Shown one piece after another: positions 24,432 through 35,169 of a stretch of 64,000 nt of DNA. The translations under genes and the position numbers were made by a program. Below the pieces are notes generated by a model. It saw only the letters and a list, made by a program, of their open reading frames with translations, was not told the origin of the DNA and searched no databases. Positions within the stretch are counted from its first letter, which is position 1, and the number at the start of each line of letters is the position of its first letter. Origin of the DNA: Xestospongia bergquistia (lineage: Eukaryota > Porifera > Demospongiae > Haplosclerida > Petrosiidae); NCBI GenBank assembly GCA_963965975.1, contig OZ014417.1:3453821-3517820 (forward strand). The letters run 5' to 3'.

Positions 24432-26840
24432 ATGAAGACAACAAATTTTACATCTATTCAACTACTCCTACTGTTTTTTGTCATCGTGGAGAGTCTATCT
24501 TTTACTACGACTGGCACCACAGATTGGAACTGCCATTATCCTGATTTTTTATCACGATTTGTTATGGTAAGTCAATCCATTTCTTAAAAATTAAAATGAT
24601 CACTACGTCAGACAGTGTTTTTTCATGATGCTCTTGATTGATGCTTTGAATTAACCACAAGTTTACAGTGTCTTTAGACAGCAATTAAATAGTACGGAAG
24701 CCAAAGGCGGCAATCCATTTCTACTTCGTAATTTCACATTCTACTTTGAAGTTTTTCAAAAATATTCCAATTCTACTTTGCAGTTTTCTCAATTCAAATT
24801 CTATTTTCTATCATTTGATGGAATATTTAACAACAAAAATCCTCTATCCCCACCCTAACCAGAAACATGTTGCTTCGCTCCATTCTAAGAGACGTCTTGT
24901 GGTGCTCGCTTTACTTGTTGGAGCTCAATGAAGTAAAGCACGAGCACCGCAAGCTGTCTCTTAGAATGGAGCGAAGCAACATGTTTCCAGTTAGGATGGG
25001 GGGACAGTATTTTAGTTGTTAAATGTTCCATCGAAGGATAGAAAATAGAATTGGAATTGGAAAACTTCGAAGTAGAATATGAAATTAAGAAGTAGAAATG
25101 GATGGCCACCTTCGCCTTCTGTAAAATAGCATTTTTGTTTTTTTTCAAAACAAGCATAATGTTCATTCATGACATCATTACAAACATACAGACATACCAC
25201 CCAAAACTGCTTCATTACAAATTATTTCACTCTATATTCAATTTAAGGAGTTAGCATTAACAGTTACAAATTAAAAGAATTCACTATTGAATATAAATAA
25301 TAGAGTATTAATTGATTAAGTATTCATTATATTAATGCATTATTTTTGCAAGTCTCTTAAGTTCAGCTTCTTTTTTCTTCGTATTTCTTTCTTTTAGGGC
25401 ACTTTTTTTCTTTTCCTTTTCTTTCAAAGCTTCCTTTTTTCTTCCTCTATTTTTCTTGAAGCATCTTATGATTTTCATTGCTTGTCATAACACAAGCAGA
25501 TGTATTTGCTCCTTTTTTGGAGTTTTTGCATTTGGGATTTCATTTAAAAAATTGGAAAGAGTGGTGACCAAGGTAAGTTGACAAATTTGAGATTCATGAC
25601 ATTTTTCTACTCCAGGTTTAGAAGTATCAGGTGAACATGAAGGGAAAAGCTCCCCAAAATGTAGTCATAAGATATCTTAGAAGACATATTTGGTGTTCTT
25701 GTACTTGTAGTTGTGGACATTTGTCTACTAAAGATGCACTTGGTTTGTGGCTCTTGCACTGTATCTGCTTGACATGCTTAAAAATAAGGTAGTTTTGAAC
25801 AGTAGTAAATATTCCATTGATTTTGTATACATGATACATGAAGTTTCCATGTCTGCAAATTTATTTTGTTTACTCCATGAGTTGATTTGACAAGTCTATA
25901 AATTGCTAGAAAAGCTGAACAAAATTATTACTAATGAAGTACTTTTTTGATAATGATGAAAAGTACAGATTGCTTTGTATCCATCTATCCATCCATTCAC
26001 TATCCTTACCAGGACTAACATTAAAGAGATACTGATAGTATTGACATCAGAGATATCGGAGTTCTCTTAATAAAAAAGACGAATCATACAAACTGTAAAA
26101 GAACAAAAGTAATTGAAAAAGCACTCAACTGCCAATTATAATGTGTGTGTGTGTGTGTGTGTTTCTCTCTCTCTTTTATTTATATTTTCATCAATTCCAA
26201 GATATAATGATGTAGCACACATGGACTTTGTACAGAAACATATATACCAGTATTATTTTTGTTACAAAAGGTAGATATTTGTGTAAACTTCTTTCTCTCT
26301 CTCAAAAATATATATAGCAGTATTATCCTATATTATAAATGTTAGGTCTGTGTGTAAAATGATAATGTGTCCAACCCTAACTGCCATCTTTTTGTGTTGA
26401 CCATTATAAGACTTTATTAATATCATCCAAATTGATGGCATTTAAGAAAATATTGCATAATGTCAAGGGTTACCTCATACATAACGCTAACATCTACACT
26501 GTAATTTATTGATGTTTTGTATGATATCTCTTAGTAGCATATAAATGATATTAATTAATGACATGAAGTAGTATATACTTTACCTAAGAATTAAATGAGA
26601 TGTAAGTATACACTAAAGACTTTTATATAATTGATATATATATGAGTGTGTGTGATTAATAATTATTAATTATAACGAATTATTTATAATTGATGATGTG
26701 AACTTTTTAGCTTCCTATTATTAAGTCATTCTTCATTATAGTGTGTACCAGTTCATGTCAGCATGACAGTTGATGTGGCTAGTGAGTACTTCAAATTCTT
26801 TCCCGAGAAAATTAAACTGGCAAAAGAATATAAGGGTTAA
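24432..26840 (+). CDS. Candidate small secreted protein, two exons
   Basis: Exon 24,432-24,566 starts MKTTNFTSIQLLLLFFVIVE, a clear signal peptide, and ends DWNCHYPDFLSRFVM with a strong donor (atg|gtaagt). An exon-like stretch at 26,742-26,840, behind tatag, reads CVPVHVSMTVDVASEYF, continues FPEKIKLAKEYKG and stops; the phases agree (0/0), giving 77 aa. The 2.2-kb intron is filled with repeats, including a 429-bp palindromic MITE, so a missing middle exon or a chance second exon is possible. I do not recognise the family. Low confidence in the join; better confidence that exon 1 is a real signal-peptide exon. Confidence 0.35.
24694..25122. repeat. 429-bp near-perfect palindromic MITE
   Basis: The left arm starts acggaagccaaaggcggcaa and the right arm ends with its inverted copy ...gccaccttcgccttctgt. 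The two arms match inversely for about 200 bases each around a centre near 24,925 (atgttgcttcgctccattct returns inverted). Open frames on both strands inside it are artefacts of the palindrome. Confidence 0.9.
25330..25640 (-). mobile_element. pogo/Tigger-like transposase C-terminal fragment
   Basis: The minus strand encodes NTSACVMTSNENHKMLQEK, then in another frame a Lys/Glu-rich end (ALKEKEKKKSALKERNTKKK) running to a stop. Pogo-type DDE transposases commonly end with a T-S-A-x-V-x-T-S-x-E block followed by a charged tail. The pieces are frameshifted, and no catalytic core is seen nearby. Confidence 0.5.
25660..25800 (-). repeat. Dispersed repeat, one of four copies
   Basis: The stretch that encodes QEPQTKCIFSRQMS on the minus strand is found here, at about 560-680, 40,830-40,930 and 62,470-62,560. 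The other three lie directly before the PAE copies. It is too short to assign to a family; it may be the end of the pogo-like element next to it. Confidence 0.6.
26142..26175. repeat. (GT)n/(CT)n microsatellite
   Basis: An uninterrupted GT run of about ten units is followed by a CT run. Confidence 0.95.
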
Positions 26841-27142
26841 TATTTAGAGCCTTGATCAAAAACACTTTTTTTAAAGGAGAGATAATAAATATTTTATTTA
26901 ATATAATAATGATATATACAACATGTATCCTGATCTACTACTTATAATGCTTTTATATAATTAAGTTAATTCAAGTCATGAATATTATCAAATTTTGATA
27001 ATTATTTAAATGATGCATCCAATATTATATATATCAACTTTGCAAGTATGTAGATGGGACATATAACATGTATACACTGGTATTTTTGACTCATACATTA
27101 ACAATACTCAGAAAGTTAGTGTACATGTAGACTTGGTTATAT

Positions 27143-27348
27143 TAGTAAGGTAGTGATATTCAACATTTCATTCTTTGATTCCCAACGGCATGTACATGTT
27201 ACTTTAATACCATCAAAGATACAACACTATTACATTGTACATTACAACTTTTGGAAAAAGATGGTTTACATTAGTTGTAATATTTCCACTGGTTAAAAAT
27301 TACCAATAGTAGTGTATCTTTGATGGTGCTTTACCACTCCTTACTAGA
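27143..27348. repeat. ~205-bp MITE
   Basis: The left end tagtaaggtagtg and the inner accatcaaagatacaacac return inverted at the right as gtagtgtatctttgatggt and ccactccttacta. It is non-coding. The following 27,370-27,740 holds loose repeats of an actaatccaatgat motif and a hydrophobic AT-driven ORF that I do not call a gene. Confidence 0.8.
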
Positions 27349-27759
27349 ATCAATGTAGAAAATAACACGTTTTTCAGACAATTGGTTTTATGTTGGTTAT
27401 TAGCTTACACTAATCCAATGATCGTAATAGTAATGATAAAATAATGTAACAATCAATGGAAATTAAACAATATTTTTCCTATAATTGTATTTGTTATTGC
27501 TATTTACTTATACTAATCCAATGATTGTAAAAGTAATGGAAATTATACATTATAGTCTTAACATTGTATTTATAACATTACTTTACAATCACCAATCCAT
27601 CAATTGGATTATAGTTGTAAAACCAATCATTTATTATTATTGTATAGTCATTGTTGTATTTATAATGTTTTTAGTATCACTAATTCATTCATCATTATTA
27701 ATTGTATATACAAGGAAACATTCTATCACACACTAAAGTATTTGTATATGAAGGATAAA

Positions 27760-28520
27760 ATCAGTTGATGTGTTAATAAATGTGTTCATATGGTCATGAA
27801 GATGCAAAAAACAAAGATGTTTGAAAGACTAATAAAATTAAAGAAAAGGGAAGACATCTTATCAAATAGGTATCATTAACAACAGACATGTACATAGCAC
27901 AAAGCTTTCAATACAAGCTGTAACAGAAACTCAGTGTAATGAATGGACAGTTACCTCTACATCAAAACCTGAACCCCACTACATCATCAAGAAACAACAG
28001 ACAATTTGTCATAATTGCCTTATACGAATGAAAGGAATGGAATGTTTGTATACACAATTATACATGTACATGTCCCAACTCTCTTCTCAGTGTAACATTG
28101 TGTAAGGATATTCGCCTTGTTATTAAGTATATCAACTCTCACATGAATTATTTTCCAGTAGAACCTTCAAATGTCCCTGTGAAGTCACTCAATGTTGGGA
28201 ATGAAGAAGTATTCTGTGAATTAAAAGTCTTAGGGAAATACACTATAGCAACTGCCATTAAAGAAGACATACAGTGGGATATGAATCATCTATATATCTT
28301 CTAAGATCAATGTACAGATGAACATATCCTGCAACAAATAAGAGCAGCATTAAATCTTGTTGAAGTCAATATAATAGAAGTATCATCTAGATTTAACAGG
28401 CTATCAAATGAAACAGCAAACAAAGTACTATCTCCACAAAAACTATTCTTCTCAACTCAAAAACATCGTAAAACTCCATCAACAAAAATCACTAAATCAA
28501 CCAACAAAAACATGAGCTAA
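27760..28520 (+). mobile_element. MULE-type transposase remnant with degenerate SWIM-like region
   Basis: The plus strand encodes ETQCNEWTVTSTSKPEPHYI, followed by a Cys/His stretch (CHNCLIRMKGMECLY) in the place where such transposases have a SWIM finger, then a tail reading YFPVEPSNVPVKSLNV and IRAALNLVEVNIIEVSSRFN. It is frame-broken: a stop ends the 28,098-28,304 frame and the coding sense resumes after it. A second, shorter copy lies at 59,590-59,935. Assignment to MULE is by pattern only. Confidence 0.45.
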
Positions 28521-28925
28521 AACAATCACTTCTATTAAAACTCCAATCACTCAATTTACTCAAGTCAGTTATAGGTAAGTAGTAACTTACATAGTTTATT
28601 TTCAATAAATACTGTACACACAACATAATAATCAGATTAAAACTGTAAACAATGAAAAACTATTGCATGCATAATTTGATACTACAGTGATGACATAAAC
28701 TGTGAATTTAATACACTATATATAATTCTTGAGCTATTGAAATTCCATTAACAGACTACTTTCGATTTACTTAATTACTATAATATACAGCAATGCACGG
28801 TAGATGATTCTGAACGTTCATGTGATAACAGTAGTGTTCACGTGATCGACCAAAATAATCAAATGAATTAATGAATATTAAGTAGCTTCATTCTTGTGAC
28901 TAACCGCTTTGGGATAGTTGTTGAA

Positions 28926-29981
28926 ATGGAGTTCTTACCTTCCAACTCGTTTTCCAATCATTGCAATAGATCTTTTACAAAGAGTGAAATGAGCCATATG
29001 GTGATAGCACTAACAAGTACTAGTGCTGTATCAACTCTGATGTGTATTGTGGCATTAATATTAGTTCTTTCTCAAAAGTTATATAAATATTTTGTTTATC
29101 GATTGGCAATTTACCAAGTTGTCGCTGCGTTATTGCAGAGTATGGCTGAATGTCTGGTTATATTAAATATACACTATGGAAGCAGTCTATTTCATTCTGT
29201 TGCCTGCAAGACAATAGCTTTTCTTATCCAATATACAATGTAGATAGAAGTTCTTTTTACATTGTGTCTAGTCTTTCATTTGTTTTGTCTAGCTGTGTGT
29301 TTGAAAAACTTTGTGAAACTAGAAGTCATCTACATTTTGCTATCTGTGCTGTTTCCTTTACTTCATGTCTGGATTCCATTTATTCACAACTCATATGGCA
29401 TAGCAAATGCATGGTGTTGGATAAGAAATTGGAATGACAACTGTCCTAGTAGGAAGTACAAAGAAGGAATTATAGAACAATTTGTATTGTGGTATGGACC
29501 TCTCTTTGTCTCTCTTACTGTCTGTTTGTTTATGGTCATTGGCATCCTTTTTGTTTTAACTAGTAGAGCATGTAGACACCATGAGATAGAGACAGAACCA
29601 CTGATGATTAACCAAGAACAAAATCGTAACAAGACTGCTTTAAAACAACTCCTACCAATGCTAGCATATCCAATTCTATTCTATACACTAAATCTCTTTG
29701 CCATAGTTGATCGGATCTATGAAGCTATATCTTCACATAACAGCTATAATTTAGCAATGGTTCATTCAGTGACAAATGGACTGTGGGAATTTTCCTCTGG
29801 ACTAACACTTCTAGTTCATGTCATATTTCTACAGAAGCATTGTTGCCAGAGGCAACATCATCCTTTCTCTGTCAACAGAGTAGTAGCAGATACAGCAGTT
29901 TACACAAGATACACTACTGTATCAACTAATGCCATGACCCAATATGTAATTGAAGGAACAGATTCAGAAAATAATAAATGA
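28926..29981 (+). pseudogene. Single-exon 7TM receptor with one in-frame stop
   Basis: One reading frame runs from ATG 28,926 to TGA 29,981 (351 codons before the terminal stop) and is broken only by TAG at 29,241-29,243. Seven membrane segments can be read: VIALTSTSAVSTLMCIVALI, a second near LAIYQVVAALLQSMAECLVI, a third directly after the TAG (LFTLCLVFHLFCLAVCL), then VIYILLSVLFPLLHVWIPFI, LFVSLTVCLFMVIGILFVL, MLAYPILFYTLNLFAIVD and a seventh near LWEFSSGLTLLVHVIFL. The second extracellular loop holds WCWI, as in cAMP/adhesion/secretin-type receptors, and the Cys before TM3 is present. The ligand is unknown. The stop could be TGG to TAG. Either a very young pseudogene, a polymorphism or an error. 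Confidence 0.75.
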
Positions 29982-30573
29982 ATTTACTTTCTGTTGAAAT
30001 TATGATTATTAGAGTATCAGTATTTCTTATTTTTGCTGCTTTATTACTTAGCAGATTACTTGCTCTAGATGTTAGCTTAATAAATTTTCTATACACTATA
30101 AAGTAATCTAGCTATTACAATTACTTTTCATTAAAACTTCACCAGCAATCAATCAAGTATTGTTCACTTGTACAGTGTGGATGGTTATATTGGTAGGAGC
30201 ATTGTATGGCAGAATACAAAACTATAACAGTACACCAGTCCTGCGATAAATGTAAAATACCACTTGTTTGATGTGCATTTATTGATTGCTAAAACAAAAC
30301 CACAATTGGCCAAACATTAGTGATAGTAATGGTGTATTAAACAAACAGATTTCCCTATTAAGAGAAAGCAACAGATGTTCTTACTTGTAACTACTATGTA
30401 TGTGTAAAGATAACAGGGAAAATGTTGTACAGTTGTGATAATTATGAATATGGTAATAATGTATGAATATTCCAGAATGAGCACATGTATGTAGTGTGTT
30501 GAGTCTTTCTCTCTCTCTCAATTCTTTTATATTTGTTATATGTTGAATGTATCTCAGCCAGGTTGCAACATAT
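29982..30573. other. No gene seen
   Basis: AT-rich sequence with a short CT run near 30,510. Any left LTR of the next element would lie here, but I see no match to its right flank. Confidence 0.5.
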
Positions 30574-33500
30574 TTGGTGACAAGAGCTGAAACAAACTCA
30601 CTAACTATATGGCACAGATTACAGTGGGCAAGCTCGAAGCATTTGACCCAAGGCGGCATAACTTCTCGAAGTACGTACAACGTGTGCAGCTATACTTCAA
30701 AGCAAACAATATAACAGGAGATCATAAGAAGGCTGTTTTTCTCTCTGCGCTGGGCTATGAAACATATGAGATACTCGTGAATGTATTCACTAATCCTGAA
30801 AGAGAAGACTTCGACATGCAGGTCGACAGATTGACCAACCACTTTCACCCTAAATCATCAATTGTTGCTGAAGAAAACAAGTTTGGATGTCATCGTCAGG
30901 GAGACTCAGAAGGCCTAGCCGACTTAATTGCCGACCTCCGGAGACATTCAGCCCATAGCAATTTCAAGGCCGATGCTATCGATCAGAGCCTTTGTGACAG
31001 ATTTGTCTGCAGCCTTACTCAAGAGTACAGACAGAGCAGGTTACTTACGAAAACAGACAACCTCTCATTTGATCAAGCGGTAGAGATTGCTATCAGTTTA
31101 GTAGGATAAAAGTTGAATGCTCAATTGATGAAGTCACCAATTGCATCACATGGGACTTGCGATGTTCATCGTGTCAGTGATCGTTCAAATAAGCCTCAAA
31201 ATTATTCTGTTATTTCTTGTTACAATTGTGGAGAGCCTCACTTAGCGAACAAGTGTCTGTTTATCAATGAGAAGTGTCATTCTTGTGGTAAAACTGGTCA
31301 TATCTCCAAGGTTTGTCACAGCAAGTCCTCTGCGCTACACACACACCCCACTTAAGCTCGTTCAAAGGGCAGATCCCCCAAAGCAGCAAATATTGTTAAA
31401 GAGACAAGTCCGTCTTCTTTAGATGACCTACACCGGGGTTTTCAAGTTTATTCTATACCATCTAGAGTTGCACCACTTAGAGTTACAGTTACAGCCTATG
31501 GTCACAAGCTTGACAAGGAGCTGGATACAGTTTCAGCAGTGTCTATCATCAGTGAGGACACCTTCAAGTCACTTTTTCAGGATGAGGTCAAGCTCAAACC
31601 CACTACTATTTCTCTACATTCATATTCAGGACATTTCTTGACCATATTACGAATGACTGACCTCAAGATAGCCTACAAATCTTAACAGTTTACATTGCCT
31701 ATTGTTGTGGTCAAAGGTCAGGGACCAACCTTGTTAGGTAGAAATTGGCTTCAGTCCATTCAATTAGGTTTGCAGTCTATTAAAGCTTTTTACTGCAAGT
31801 CTTCAGTAGAGGAAATTATTAGAAAACATTCCCGTTTATTCCGTTCTGAATTTAGCACTATTCAAGGAATAAAAGCCAAGATTTTTGTACTACCTGAGGC
31901 TCAGCCTCACTTCTTCAAACTGTATCCCTTCCCATACACTCTTAAGAATCTGGTTGAAGCCGAACTTGAACAACTATTACAAGCTGAAGTATTCACGCCT
32001 ACACAGTTCTCAGATTGGGCAGCACCCATCTGTTATCAAAGCAGATAGAGACATCTGTGTTTGTGGAGACTACAAGTAACTGTCAATGCTATTGCAAAGT
32101 GTGAGGTTTACCCTCTAACCAGAGTGGATGATTTTTTCACTGCCTTATCAGGAGGTACATTGTTCTCCAAACTTGATTTATCACACGCTTAGTCACTTAC
32201 CAGCAACTTCAATTAGATGAGGAGTCAAAAATACACTACCATTAACACTACTAAAGTCTTCTTCAAATATCAAAGGTTGCCATTTGACATATATTCTGCC
32301 CCATCTATTTTTCAGAGGACAATGGACAGTTTAATGCAAGGCCTATCAGGGGTTGTAGTTTACATCAATGATATTCTTGTCATTGGGAAGACTCCTAAAG
32401 AGAATCTACATAACTTAGACCAACTGATACACCAGCTAGAACAGGCAGGTGTCACACTGAAAGAATCAAAATGTACCTTTGTTCCACCATCAGTCAAATA
32501 CCTAGGCCATATTATAGATAAGAATGGACTCCACCCATCTAAAGAGAAATTCAAAGCACCAGAACCATGGAACATAACTGAACTCAAATCTTTTCTAGGT
32601 TTACTAAATTATTATGCTAAATTTTTACCTAACCTTTCTGTTATTATTTTTCTCTCTACAGGTTGCTCCGAAAACATACAAAGTGGGAATGGATGGAGGA
32701 ACACTCACTAGCATTTAAACAAGCTAAGAAGTTGCTACAATCATCTACCTTGTTAGTTCATTATGACAGTCAAAAGGAGTTATTATTATCCTGTGATGCC
32801 TCTGCTTATGGACTAGGTGCTGTGATAGCACACTGTATGGAAGATGGATCAGAGAAGCCCATCACTTTCATTTCACGTACTTTGACACCTGCAAAGAAAA
32901 ATTACCCGCATCTGGAAAAGGAAGGTCTGGCTGTGCTATTTGCTGTTAAAAAATTCCATCAGTACTTGTTAGGGCGGAAATTTATCATATATTCAGATCA
33001 TCAACCTTAGAAGTATTTGTTCAGTGAGAACCGCCCAGTCCCTCAGATGGCTGCTCCTAGGATCCAGCGATGGTCCTTATTTCCTAAGCTGTTATCAGTA
33101 TATTATCCAATACCGACCTGGTCAAAAGATTGCCAATGCTGATGCTTTTAGCAGACTACCTATATATGACAAACAGTTCAATTTAAGTTTTGAGGTTGGA
33201 GAGGTTAATTAACTTCTTAATCATCTTTCAGAGGCAATAATTACAGCATCCCAGATCAGACACTGGACCAGTAAGGATCCAATTTTCTATCGTGTAGATC
33301 ATTTCATTCTACATAATTGAAATACCGGTAATTCTAATGATGATTTGCAACCTTACTTTAATTGTCAAAATGAAATAAGCGTTGTGGAATGCTGTGTACT
33401 ATGGGGGTCACGTGTTGTGATCCCACCACAGGGTTGTGCCTTTGTATTAGAGCAACTTCATGACACTCATTTCAGCAGTCATGTCTGGTGGCCACATCTT

Positions 33501-34456
33501 GATTCTGAAATTGTTACTAAAGTAAGACACTGTCACATTTGTCAAAACAATCGTTCATCAGCCCCAAAGGCTCTTTTACACCCATGGGAAGGGCCTAGTA
33601 GACCTTGGGAAAGATTACACATAGACCCTTTCATGATAAACTTTTTCTGGTAGTTGTAGACACACATTCCAAATGGATCAACATTCAGTTAGTGAAGTCT
33701 ACATTTTCTTATTGAACAATTGCAATCTTACTTTATTTTTTTGTACGCATGGCCTTCCAGAACACATAGTATCAGACAATCGACCTGGTTTTAGAAGTTC
33801 AGTATTTCAGAATTTTATAGGATAAAACACTCTTTCACCTCCCCCTATCACCCAGCTTCAAATGGGTTGGCTGAACATCCTGTACAAACTTTTAAGCATG
33901 CTGTCTTAAAAATTGAAGGACCCATGGAACTTAGGTTAACTTGATTTTTGTTGAAATACCGTGCCATACCTCAGACTACCACGGGAGTTTCACCTTCTGA
34001 ACTATTAATGGGAACACGACTCTGCGCTTCATTAAATTTACTACACCCAGACACTTCATGCAAAGTGTCAGAGAAAGAAGATAAGTTGATTAGGAATAAA
34101 GCTCCTTATGAGTTTGAAATTGGTGATAAACTTTTGCAAAAAAACTTCCATGGAATGAAATGGATACCTGTTAAGGTTACAAAAGTCACTGGTCCACTTT
34201 CGTATGAGGTACAAACAAACACTGGCATCGTCCTAAGAAGTCATGTAGATCACTTTAGACGTAACTATTCTGACCATGTTCCACAGGAACCAGTTGAAGA
34301 TTGGTTTATGTCAGATGCGTTAACTCCAAATCCAGATCCTCCTGCAGTCCAAGTCAATATACCACCACCTGAACAAGTTTGTCCTGTTGCTGTTCATCAT
34401 TCTACTCGTGTACCATGATCTGTTGATTGTTTGCACCCCTACTTCAAACTTGAGAG
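30574..34456 (+). mobile_element. Ty3/gypsy-type retroelement fossil, second family
   Basis: It begins with a primer-binding-like tggtgacaag near 30,575 and ends with a purine tract near 34,441-34,456. Parts in order: gag (from 30,609), paired CCHC knuckles (about 31,220-31,320: CYNCGEPHLANKC, CHSCGKTGHISKVC), protease region, reverse transcriptase (about 31,880-32,640), RNase H (about 32,700-33,200) and integrase with zinc-binding and core regions (about 33,450-34,400). The sequence after the purine tract, up to about 34,880, may be LTR, but no matching left LTR was recognised. It is broken, with several breaks, but its coding parts are longer and better kept than in the 10.6-kb fossil, so it is probably younger. 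It lies between the duplicated blocks and has no copy in either. Confidence 0.85.
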
Positions 34457-34904
34457 GGGGGAAATGTGATAAAAAAAACCTAAGCACAGCTTTCAGTGAA
34501 GACTCCAAAATTCAATAAAAATCTCCTGCATACAGCTAATGACATTTTCTAACTTTTTAAAGTGAGAATTTTTGCAAAAATACTTCTTTGGAAAGTTATG
34601 ACAGTTTTACTAACTTTTGGCAGTTATCTTTGTCCATACATTGAGCGCGAACGTACTAGTACCATAGCTGTCATTGGAGAATCACTAACTTTTACTAAGA
34701 AGTTGAAAAGTATTGGGCCTTTGTCAATTTTAGTGCAAAGTACCAGGAAAAGCAATAAAAGGCAAAACTTTCTTCTCTTTGATTGAAGAGAAATGTAGAG
34801 TCATCAATAATCATTTCGCGCATCACGTGAGATTACTTCACTTGAGGAGGATTTCTGGATAAGACTGCAGCGAGGTTAAGCACTTTAGTGCATTTCATTG
34901 ATTG

Positions 34905-35140
34905 TGTGACTTTATTTGCAATAAGGGGCCACTTCTGTCAATACTTGGTTTGTAAAAAGAGACAACTGTTAAAATACCTCAAAAAAGTTTTGTATAGATA
35001 CAGTTACCATGAATAACTGTGCATATACAGCAACTGTATGTATACAAAAGTGTTTATTGAGGTGTCTTAACAGTGGTCCCTTTTCACAAATTAGGTCACA
35101 AATGTTTTGCCAGAAGTGGTCCTTTATTGTATAACAGGTC
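34905..35140. repeat. MITE with ~70-bp inverted ends, copy 2
   Basis: Same family as 3,232-3,467: tgcaataaggggccacttct at the left, inverted gccagaagtggtcctttatt at the right, with the inner aacagtggtcccttttcaca. Confidence 0.85.
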
Positions 35141-35169
35141 ACATATTATGTCTGAACATATTCCTAACA

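Noticed and set aside
24746-25215. Several ORFs of 61-93 codons on both strands
   Set aside because: They lie in the 429-bp palindromic MITE and mirror each other.
27485-27736. 83-codon hydrophobic ORF
   Set aside because: Low-complexity AT-driven frame in repeated actaatccaatgat sequence; no start context or homologous copy.
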